50,395 nucleotides of DNA, from contig CAMJPQ010000020.1 of assembly GCA_946407745.1 (NCBI GenBank), positions 1 to 50,395 on the forward strand, written 5' to 3'. Numbering within the stretch: position 1 is the stretch's first letter; each line of letters starts with the position of its first letter. Under the pieces are notes generated by a model. That model was not told the DNA's origin. It saw only the letters and a list, made by a program, of their open reading frames with translations, and searched no databases. Source of the DNA: an uncultured Clostridia bacterium (GTDB lineage Bacteria > Bacillota > Clostridia > Christensenellales > Aristaeellaceae). A program made the position numbers and the translations under genes. Shown one piece after another: positions 43,998-50,395 of the stretch.

Positions 43998-44972
43998 GTG
44001 TCGTACAATAATTTAGGATTCCCTAAAGATTCTTTTTTTCTCATCACCGGTGGTGCTGGGTTTATCGGCAGTAACCTTTGTGAGGCAATCTTGAAGTTGG
44101 GTTATCGCGTTCGCTGCTTGGATGACCTGTCTACCGGCAAGCAAGCTAATGTGGATATGTTCCTGGACAACTCAAATTATGAGTTTGTCAAAGGCGATAT
44201 CAAGGATCTTGATACTTGTATGAAGGCTTGCGAAAGTGTGGACTATGTGCTGAACCAGGCAGCGTGGGGTAGTGTGCCTCGATCTATTGAGATGCCACTG
44301 TTCTACTGCGCCAACAACATCCAGGGGACGCTGAATATGCTCGAGGCTGCACGACAGAATCGTGTAAAGAAGTTCGTGTATGCTTCTTCTTCTTCGGTTT
44401 ATGGAGACGAACCGAATCTGCCGAAGAAGGAAGGCAGGGAGGGCAACCTACTCTCTCCCTACGCAGTCAGCAAGCGAGCCGACGAGGAATGGGCGAAGCA
44501 GTACACCCGGCACTATGGTCTAGACACCTATGGCCTGCGCTATTTCAATGTTTTTGGCCGTAGGCAGGATCCGAACGGGGCGTATGCGGCAGTGATCCCG
44601 AAGTTCATCAAGCAGTTGCTGCACGGTGAAACACCCACCATCAACGGTGATGGCAAGCAGTCCCGGGACTTTACCTATATTGAGAACGTGATTGAGGCAA
44701 ACCTCAAGGCATGTTTGGCATCCCATGAAGCTGCGGGCGAGGCCTTCAACGTAGCCTATGGTGGCCGGGAATACCTGATTGACATCTATCATGGACTAAC
44801 GGAAGCACTGGGTGTGGATATCGAACCCAACTTTGGCCCGGATCGTGCGGGGGATATTAAGCACTCAAATGCGGATATCTCTAAGGCTCGGGAATTGTTG
44901 GGCTACGATCCGGAATGGAGTTTCGAACGTGGCATTAAGGTTGCAATCGAATGGTATAAAGAGAATCTGTAA
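43998..44972 (+). CDS. tviC: UDP-sugar 4-epimerase (TviC/WbpP-like)
   Basis: The protein has 324 residues, with a GTG start at 43998 and AAGGAAG upstream. It is a short-chain dehydrogenase/reductase: GGAGFIGSNLCEA near residue 18 binds NAD, the catalytic pair Y155 and K159 lies in YAVSKRADE, and SSSSVYGDEPN holds the active-site serine. The pattern NQAAWGSVPRSIEMP, then YFNVFGRRQDPNGAYAAVIP, is that of UDP-GlcNAc(A) 4-epimerases. With the dehydrogenase at 37291 it should yield UDP-GalNAcA. It is richer in GC than the preceding Wzx gene, so the locus seems mosaic. Confidence 0.87.
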   Translation: MSYNNLGFPKDSFFLITGGAGFIGSNLCEAILKLGYRVRCLDDLSTGKQANVDMFLDNSNYEFVKGDIKDLDTCMKACESVDYVLNQAAWGSVPRSIEMPLFYCANNIQGTLNMLEAARQNRVKKFVYASSSSVYGDEPNLPKKEGREGNLLSPYAVSKRADEEWAKQYTRHYGLDTYGLRYFNVFGRRQDPNGAYAAVIPKFIKQLLHGETPTINGDGKQSRDFTYIENVIEANLKACLASHEAAGEAFNVAYGGREYLIDIYHGLTEALGVDIEPNFGPDRAGDIKHSNADISKARELLGYDPEWSFERGIKVAIEWYKENL

Positions 44973-44994
44973 CAGGGATAGATAACTGATTAGA

Positions 44995-46086
44995 ATGCGA
45001 ATACTCCATATTATGGGGAGTGCTGATTTTGGCGGTATTCCTTCAGTAGTGCATAACTATATGCAGTTTATTGATAGGGATAAGTATCAGTTTGATATCG
45101 CACTCAATTCCTCCCCGAGTGGTTTGGCTGTTGATATGGCACGGATGGGAGCCTCGTTTTATCGTTTACCACTCAGGTCATCAGGCTTGAAAGAATATCG
45201 CAAAAGGCTCACTGAATTACTCGAGAGCAAGCGGTATGATGCGATTCATGTACATGGCGGAGATACATGCTATGTGGATCTCATGGTTGCAAAAAAGCAA
45301 GGGATTCCGATTAGAATCGCTCATGCCCACAGAACACCGACCTATCAAACTGTTCAGGCTTTGCTACGGCATAATGCCAGCATCATCCTTCATCGCTGCT
45401 ATGCGACGCACATGATGGCATGCAGTTATGAGGCGGGGAATGCTGTCTTTGGAAAGCTGAACATGGGTTCCCGTAAATCTTTCATCGTGCCAAATGCGGT
45501 CGATACCGAGCGTTTTCGCTTTCATGACAAGGTGCGACATGCCGTACGTCAGGAATTTGGGCTGTCAGATCTTTATGTGATCGGAATGGTCGCTGCTTTT
45601 TCACCCGTCAAGAATCACATTTTTGCATTCCGGGTACTTGAATCAGTGATTGCTCAGAATCCCGGCATGGTTCTGGTGCTGGTGGGAGACGGGCAAACAC
45701 GCAGGTTGTGTGAAACATATGTACATGATCACAGCCTAGGCGATCACGTCCGTTTCCTTGGAAAGAGAATAGACATTGAACGGCTTTATCAGGCGTTTGA
45801 TGTTTGCATTCTGCCATCCTTATCCGAAGGGTTCCCGGTGGTGGGCGTTGAGGCGATATCATCGGGTATACCGATCCTTTTGTCCGATCGGGTTCCGCTA
45901 GGATTATCTTTCGCGGAGAATGCGCAATATCTCCCGTTGCAAGAAGAGCTATGGGTTAATGCCATCTTAAAAAAACCTGTGAACGCTGACAGAGTTCGTG
46001 CTGGGGAAAAAGCACGGGAACACGGTTATGATATACGCGATGCAGTGCATATTCTTGAGAATATCTACTGCAATGCAGGCGCTTGA
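44995..46086 (+). CDS. Glycosyltransferase family 4
   Basis: The protein has 363 residues. The N-terminus ILHIMGSADFGGIPSVVHNY, the core histidine region RIAHAHRTPTY, the phosphate-binding GMVAAFSPVKNHIFAF and EX7E with E278 and E286 in SEGFPVVGVEAIS identify a GT-B enzyme similar to EpsF. It probably adds a later sugar of the repeat unit. ATG 44995 has no clear ribosome binding site, so the gene may rely on coupling to the upstream one (22-nt gap). Confidence 0.85.
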   Translation: MRILHIMGSADFGGIPSVVHNYMQFIDRDKYQFDIALNSSPSGLAVDMARMGASFYRLPLRSSGLKEYRKRLTELLESKRYDAIHVHGGDTCYVDLMVAKKQGIPIRIAHAHRTPTYQTVQALLRHNASIILHRCYATHMMACSYEAGNAVFGKLNMGSRKSFIVPNAVDTERFRFHDKVRHAVRQEFGLSDLYVIGMVAAFSPVKNHIFAFRVLESVIAQNPGMVLVLVGDGQTRRLCETYVHDHSLGDHVRFLGKRIDIERLYQAFDVCILPSLSEGFPVVGVEAISSGIPILLSDRVPLGLSFAENAQYLPLQEELWVNAILKKPVNADRVRAGEKAREHGYDIRDAVHILENIYCNAGA

Positions 46087-46098
46087 GTTGGTGGTTGC

Positions 46099-48147
46099 AT
46101 GACATCAGAGAACATTATTCTGTTTGATATTCTGAAAACTTCGCTCTGGGGTGGATGCTTCACCGATCCGATTTCCGATGAAGTGATTCAAGAGATGCAA
46201 GCCCAGACGGTGGATGGTTTGGTATTGGCTGCGCTGCCTAGCTCAGGCAGCGCAAAATACCTCTGGGTGGCGCGGTTCGTTCAGATGGCGGCGGTGCAGG
46301 CAGAGGCTTTGCACGTTCTAGAAGAGGCGCAAATCCCGGCAGTGGTGATCAAAGGTACAGCGTCCGGCAAGGATTATCCGGTACCATATCTCCGCCGATA
46401 TGGGGATATTGACATCCTGGTGCATCCGGAAAACTATCAAAGGGCGATTGAAGCGCTGAAACAGGGCGGCTTTATCAAGGAGGGCGACGTCGGCAAAGAC
46501 GAGACCCACTTGCACAGGAACAGCCAAATGGTTGAACTACACCAAAGTCCGCCAGGACTGGAGCGCGTCCAAGAAGGAGGCTTCATTCTGGACTACCTGC
46601 TGTCAGGCCTGGAAGACATTCAGCACGAGGAGATTACCCAACCGCGCTGTGCATTCCCTGCGCTGCCGTGGAAGCAGCATGGCCTGGAACTGATCTGGCA
46701 CATCCGGGAGCATCTCTACAACGGCCTTGGATTGAGGCACATGATCGACTGGATGATGTTTGTGGATCACCATCTGCGGGATGACAGCCGGTTCAGGGAT
46801 TTCCGAAGCGTGTTGGAAAAGGCGGGCTTGCTCAGTTTGGCCAAGGCGGTTACAAAGGCAAGCCAAATGTATCTAGGCCTTGCGGGTGATTTCCCCTGGT
46901 GCGCGGACGTGGACGAAACTACCTGTACAGAACTGATCGAGTTTATTCTGGAGCAGGGAAACTTTGGAGTTAAACGGACTGACGATAAAACCGCCAAAGT
47001 GCTGACCCGGTATCACAGCCCTTTGCTCTTTCTAAAAGGCATGCAGAAGAAAGGGCTGAATGAGTGGCCGGCGGTAAAGAAGCACCCGGCGCTGAAGCCA
47101 TTCGCGTGGGTGTACACCGGGGTAGTGTCCCTGAAACAGTACGGTTTCAGCAAAGAGGGGCGGCAGCGCCTTTCGGTAGGACTGAGTGAAAACAAGCAGC
47201 GGCGGGATCTCTTCGATCGGCTGTACGGCGGAGATGTGATTCCCGAGAAACCTGTGAATAAGCCATCAGGGTGGCCATCAACGATGCGATATACTGGCAG
47301 AAAAGAACACCTGAGATTACTTTATGAGAGTATCAAGGCTTCTCCTCTCCGATCTCCTCTCTACCACTTGGAAAATCTATACTTCCTCCTTCGCTATCCA
47401 CTCTTTGGTAAGCCTCGCATAAGTGATGCGGACAGGCGAAATGTGGAGGAGAACGTTACCTTCATCTACAAATCCTTCAACCGTCAAAAGTTAGCAAGGC
47501 GCTGTTACTGGGTAATCAAAGCGTATTATCCGAAAGCGAGGGTCATCATCGCGGATGACAGCGAGCAGCCGCTGGAGATTAAGAATATGGCGGAAGCTGA
47601 CGTGATACTCCATCTGCCATTCGATAGTGGCTTAAGCAAAGGTCTGATCGCCGCTTTGGCTGAGGTGAAGACACCCTACACCATGCGGCTGGACGACGAT
47701 GAGCTGCTGACTCCCGCCAGCAACATCCACGGGCAGCTGGCCTTCCTGCAGAAACACGAAGAGGTGGATCTGGTCGGCCTGCAGGCGAAGCATCGAAATC
47801 CTGAGAAGGGGGCCGCGGGTTACAGTCGTATTCGAATGAACAAGCACCTCATAATTCCACATGGCACCATGATCGAGGGGAGAGAGGTTGTCTACAAGAC
47901 GGCGGACCTATTCCTGGTGCGAACGGAGAGTTATCGAAAGATTGGATATGATCCCAACATTCGCATGACAATCCACCAAGAGTTCTTCTACCGGGCGGCT
48001 GGAGAGATCGTTTGCGTACAAGATCCGAAGGCCTACATCCTGCATTGTCACAATCATTTTGCCCGCAAAAATTATAGCGTATACCGGAATAATTACCAAG
48101 GCGACATGCAGTATATTGCACAGAAGCATGGTGCGAAGTACAGGTAA
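46099..48147 (+). CDS. Nucleotidyltransferase (NTP_transf_5-like) fused to GT-A glycosyltransferase
   Basis: The protein has 682 residues. Residues 1-390 match the uncharacterised nucleotidyltransferase family common in Gram-positive capsule loci: PAVVIKGTASGKDYP, RRYGDIDILVHPENYQRAIE, then HHWELIW-like HGLELIWHIREHLYNGLGLR. From about 410, after a linker with GWPSTMRYTGRK, comes a GT-A glycosyltransferase: VTFIYKSFNRQKLARRCYWV, VIIADDSEQPLEI and the metal-binding TMRLDDDELL. The last part, DPNIRMTIHQEFFYRAAGEI, fits the acceptor side. The fusion suggests that the two activities act on one substrate, but neither is known. It is the last gene of the locus and is followed by tandem AT-rich repeats. 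Confidence 0.75.
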   Translation: MTSENIILFDILKTSLWGGCFTDPISDEVIQEMQAQTVDGLVLAALPSSGSAKYLWVARFVQMAAVQAEALHVLEEAQIPAVVIKGTASGKDYPVPYLRRYGDIDILVHPENYQRAIEALKQGGFIKEGDVGKDETHLHRNSQMVELHQSPPGLERVQEGGFILDYLLSGLEDIQHEEITQPRCAFPALPWKQHGLELIWHIREHLYNGLGLRHMIDWMMFVDHHLRDDSRFRDFRSVLEKAGLLSLAKAVTKASQMYLGLAGDFPWCADVDETTCTELIEFILEQGNFGVKRTDDKTAKVLTRYHSPLLFLKGMQKKGLNEWPAVKKHPALKPFAWVYTGVVSLKQYGFSKEGRQRLSVGLSENKQRRDLFDRLYGGDVIPEKPVNKPSGWPSTMRYTGRKEHLRLLYESIKASPLRSPLYHLENLYFLLRYPLFGKPRISDADRRNVEENVTFIYKSFNRQKLARRCYWVIKAYYPKARVIIADDSEQPLEIKNMAEADVILHLPFDSGLSKGLIAALAEVKTPYTMRLDDDELLTPASNIHGQLAFLQKHEEVDLVGLQAKHRNPEKGAAGYSRIRMNKHLIIPHGTMIEGREVVYKTADLFLVRTESYRKIGYDPNIRMTIHQEFFYRAAGEIVCVQDPKAYILHCHNHFARKNYSVYRNNYQGDMQYIAQKHGAKYR

Positions 48148-48169
48148 TGTCGAAGGGCTGGAAATAATT

Positions 48170-48210
48170 GCCAAAAAATTTTGGCCAAAAAATTTTGCCA
48201 AAAAATTTTT
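48170..48210 (+). repeat. Three tandem 14-nt repeats at the end of the glycan locus
   Basis: The unit GCCAAAAAATTTTG occurs at 48170-48183 and 48184-48197, with a partial third copy to 48210 that ends in T5. Adjacent units can pair (TTTTGGCCAAAA), so this may act as the operon terminator. Confidence 0.7.
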
Positions 48211-48489
48211 CGCGGTCACTTTTCAAGGTAAGTTCCGGTTTTGCGTCAGTAAGTTCCGGAAGTTGCTGACGCCATAAAAATCAAGGTAATGGAGGCGATA
48301 CACAAGCATCAGAGATGGTATTTCAGGTGGAAAAGAGTGCCCAAAACGGATATAATCATGCCGCAACAGGCGAAAGAAGGGTACAGCAAACAAGCGAGTG
48401 AAACCTGAAAAGGAATGCTTTTCAAAGTAAATTCCGCCCGCTGAAATAAGTTGTACTGCGCTGCATCTCGGAATCAGATCAGATATCGT

Positions 48490-48798
48490 TTATTTGGTCA
48501 AAGTGTCGTTTTCAATGAGGAATCGACCGGAGAGATCCCACTTCCAGGGAACTTCGAATTCCCAGGAATCCCAGGGGCCATGGGAAACACCGTAACGAAT
48601 TCTCAACGCCTTGAGATAATTCATAGGCGACGAATCAGAATTCAGGTAGTCCCAGGGATTGGATTCAATGTCGTGTCCATCCTTTACCCAACTGCGCAGG
48701 CGAGCGCGTTCAAACCGGGTCATCGGGATATCTTCTTCCATCTCGTGCATTCCTTCCAGATTGGCGAGATATTCTTCAGACCCTTTAGCATATCTCAT
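48490..48798 (-). CDS. Second protein of the IS30-like element, unknown function
   Basis: The protein has 102 residues. The ATG (48798) overlaps the transposase stop codon as ATGA, so it is translated by coupling with the transposase. It is acidic and Trp-rich in its second half (ESNPWDYLNSDSSPMNYLKA, GVSHGPWDSWEFEVPWKWDL). I do not recognise the family; no DNA-binding motif is obvious. IS30-family elements normally carry a single gene, so this may be an accessory or regulatory factor of transposition, or a passenger. Its 3' end lies within 280 nt of the left terminus of the element. Confidence 0.7.
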   Translation of the reverse strand: MRYAKGSEEYLANLEGMHEMEEDIPMTRFERARLRSWVKDGHDIESNPWDYLNSDSSPMNYLKALRIRYGVSHGPWDSWEFEVPWKWDLSGRFLIENDTLTK

Positions 48799-50111
48799 TC
48801 CGAGACCTCCTTCCTGAACACGGATTTGTTCAGTGTCACCTGCTGTGCTGGGATGGTGACGCATCCCAGCAATTTCAGCAGATCATCTCCGTAGAGGAAT
48901 CGAAATACATCATAAGGGCACTTGTTACCGAGGCTGACCCGACTGTAAGAATTGATATGGTTCATCATCAGGGTGATATCATCCTGGGTGTATTGGCCCA
49001 TATCAGTTCCTTTGGGAATAAAGCAGCGGATAAATTCATGGTTTCTTTCGGCCGACCCTTTCTGGTAGGGTGCCTGGGGATCGCAGTAGAAGATATGGGT
49101 TCTCTGTTTTCCGTCCGACGTAAATTCAATATGCGCCGGATTAGAGAACTCGCTGCCGTTGTCCGCAAGGCAGAGCCTGAAAATATTGCTGAAACGGTTA
49201 TGCCCCAGAGACTGATACAGGAAATCAAACACATCTTCCACTGATTTAGCGTCATTGCTGTCCCTCAGGAAAGCCAGCATCATTTCACAATTGACGAAAT
49301 GGACTGTAAGGAGAACCTTGCCGCCTTTCTTGCCAAGGACAGAATCCAGCTGGGTTACCGGGGTATCAGGATTCTCATTCATAAAGCGCTGGAAACATCC
49401 GTAATCCCTTCCGACCCGACAGGAACGATCCACCTTGAATGCTGACTTCTTTCTTTTTCTGGCCTTGAAACGAACCTTTCTGGGAAGATCCAGGTTTCTT
49501 GCAGCAATCAATCCGGAATCAACCAGACGGTAAATGGTAGCCTCGCTGACCATGAGCGTATCCCGGTTATGTACACTGATATGGTGAGGAGACTGTCCTT
49601 GTCGGATAAGCGGTGAAACCTTTGCGTCCAGCTCCTTCAGTTCTTCTTCGGTGAATCCAATCCCGGAGCGGGCTTCCGACAGAAGTGTTTTGTATTCCTG
49701 TTGAGCGACAGAAGCCCGGTACAGTTTCTTCTCGAAATTGCAGTCGGTAATGAATCCACAGCCGTTACAGACGTGAGCAGTCTTTTTCCGGCGGGAGCAT
49801 ACCATGGGTTCAAAGTCAGGGCAGTGCTGGTTGCAGCCAATACAATGTCGACAGAAAGTGTGCCGTTTCGGGGCTCCGCATGGAGTACAAAGCGCTGTTT
49901 TCTTACAGTCAAACTGGTGCTTGCAGTTGTTGTAGTTTCTACCGTTGAGAGCACCCTTCCGCCATGTAACGGTATGCGACTTGACTTCCTTGGATATAGT
50001 GGTTGGGTCCTTGCTGAGCGCTTTCGCGATACTGACGTAGCTCATCTTGCGATTCAGGGAATCCTCGATGAACTTCCGATCCTCGGCACTCAGGTGCTTA
50101 TTCTTTTCCAT
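48795..50111 (-). CDS. IS30-family transposase with a cysteine-rich domain
   Basis: The protein has 438 residues from ATG 50111, with AAGGAGG about 8 nt upstream. The N-terminal helix-turn-helix (HLSAEDRKFIEDSLNRKMSY, then IAKALSKDPTTISKEVKSH) is of IS30 type. Between residues 63 and 124 lie twelve cysteines (for instance C75, C78, C87, C90, C93, C97, C115, C118), a probable zinc-binding insertion. The DDE catalytic triad is complete: D256 in TQLDSVLG, D317 in LADNGSEFSNP and E355 in YQKGSAERNHE. The protein should therefore be active. A 21-bp imperfect inverted repeat (50165-50215) precedes it. Confidence 0.9.
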   Translation of the reverse strand: MEKNKHLSAEDRKFIEDSLNRKMSYVSIAKALSKDPTTISKEVKSHTVTWRKGALNGRNYNNCKHQFDCKKTALCTPCGAPKRHTFCRHCIGCNQHCPDFEPMVCSRRKKTAHVCNGCGFITDCNFEKKLYRASVAQQEYKTLLSEARSGIGFTEEELKELDAKVSPLIRQGQSPHHISVHNRDTLMVSEATIYRLVDSGLIAARNLDLPRKVRFKARKRKKSAFKVDRSCRVGRDYGCFQRFMNENPDTPVTQLDSVLGKKGGKVLLTVHFVNCEMMLAFLRDSNDAKSVEDVFDFLYQSLGHNRFSNIFRLCLADNGSEFSNPAHIEFTSDGKQRTHIFYCDPQAPYQKGSAERNHEFIRCFIPKGTDMGQYTQDDITLMMNHINSYSRVSLGNKCPYDVFRFLYGDDLLKLLGCVTIPAQQVTLNKSVFRKEVSE

Positions 50112-50164
50112 TCTCGGTACCTCCTTAACCCGAGACACAGCAGGAAAAGAATAGCATAAAGGAA

Positions 50165-50215
50165 GCTGTGGAAAGCGTGGAAAAGGACCGTAGACTTTTC
50201 CACCCTTCCCACAGC
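50165..50215. repeat. Inverted repeat upstream of the transposase gene
   Basis: A 21-bp stem with two mismatches (50165-50185 with 50195-50215) and a 9-nt loop, 54 nt before the transposase ATG. It may form a hairpin in the transcript that limits transposase expression, as often seen in insertion sequences; this is inference. Confidence 0.6.
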
Positions 50216-50395
50216 CGTGCGACGACGGCGGCGACGAGGAGACGGGCCGCTTCGCGGTATTATTGTTGTTATTCAGAGTGAATTCCGGTTACGGTTTTTC
50301 AAAGTAACTTCAGCCCCCAAAACGGAATTTACTCTGAAAATGGTCACTTGCCAAGTGAAGTGCATTTTTGCCAGAGTAAATGCACAGAAATGACG

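Larger units (their letters stand above)
48214..50350 (-). mobile_element. IS30-like insertion sequence with two genes
   Basis: An 8-bp direct repeat GGTCACTT (48214-48221 and 50343-50350) flanks the element. Just inside are imperfect inverted ends: left TTCAAGGTAAGTTCCGGTTT (from 48222), right, read inward, TTCAGAGTAAATTCCGTTTT (from 50339). Further copies of the TTCAAAGTAAATTCCG motif lie inside (48420-48436, 50275-50294 and 50298-50313). The 342-nt stretch 48148-48489 holds the tandem repeat, the left end and one internal motif, but no gene. Confidence 0.75.

Noticed and set aside
48170-48210. CRISPR-like array
   Set aside because: The 14-nt units are directly adjacent without spacers. 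I found no spaced identical repeats of 24-40 nt anywhere in the window.
1-50395. tRNA or rRNA genes
   Set aside because: I recognised no cloverleaf with a CCA end or T-loop consensus and no rRNA-like stretch; a covariance model search would be needed to exclude them fully.

Overview
The window reads as part of a chromosome of a GC-rich, Gram-positive (monoderm) Clostridia-like bacterium. The evidence is strong AGGAGG ribosome binding sites, sigma-A type promoters with 16-17 nt spacers, GTG and TTG starts, LytR-CpsA-Psr and VanZ domains, a cobalamin-type radical SAM/DUF2344/RNase G cluster, and a LoaP-type NusG paralog placed before a polysaccharide operon. The species cannot be fixed from the sequence alone. 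A high-GC core (about 1-25 kb) changes abruptly to an AT-richer glycan locus (about 25.5-46 kb), which suggests horizontal acquisition.

Layout. 1-6 kb: tail of a partial gene, then a radical SAM (TIGR03960-type), DUF2344 and RNase G operon with overlapping genes, then gpmI under its own promoter. 6-10.6 kb, minus strand: a small membrane protein with secD and secF, and a separate ABC exporter. 10.7-15.7 kb: a three-gene NHLP-type (peptidase C39) peptide export system without an adjacent precursor. 15.7-24.5 kb: a fused Wzz/BY tyrosine kinase, a 1,952-residue secreted protein built almost wholly of a 32-residue repeat, and a secreted LCP-family protein that lacks the usual catalytic arginines. 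24.8-25.5 kb: loaP, an intrinsic terminator and a long perfect hairpin, i.e. an antitermination control region.

25.5-33.1 kb is the most unusual part. Three genes share one membrane plus Rossmann module (the N-terminal half of CapD/PglF-type proteins) but carry different catalytic domains: an HpcH/HpaI-type aldolase (twice) or a DegT-type aminotransferase (once). Two of the three are cut off inside the catalytic domain and end in related tails. Between them lie an XRE regulator divergent from two mutually related unknown genes, a DUF1413 gene between 175-bp direct repeats, and four same-orientation copies of a two-repeat element that resembles IS21-type insertion sequence ends.

33.1-48.1 kb is a fairly complete Wzx/Wzy polysaccharide locus: a VanZ-sugar transferase fusion (initiating enzyme), an acyltransferase, a 2-hydroxyacid dehydrogenase, three GT4 glycosyltransferases, TviB- and TviC-like enzymes (predicting UDP-GalNAcA), a TupA-like ATP-grasp protein, Wzy, Wzx and a nucleotidyltransferase-glycosyltransferase fusion. 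The window closes with an IS30-like element (about 48.2-50.3 kb) that carries a cysteine-rich transposase and an ATGA-coupled second gene.

Working model: LoaP bound to the nascent leader lets RNA polymerase read through into the long AT-rich operon. The initiating transferase and glycosyltransferases build a lipid-linked repeat unit, Wzx flips it, Wzy polymerises it, and the BY-kinase controls chain length. The giant repeat protein and LCP-like protein act outside the membrane, perhaps in anchoring or organising the glycan. This last point is inference.
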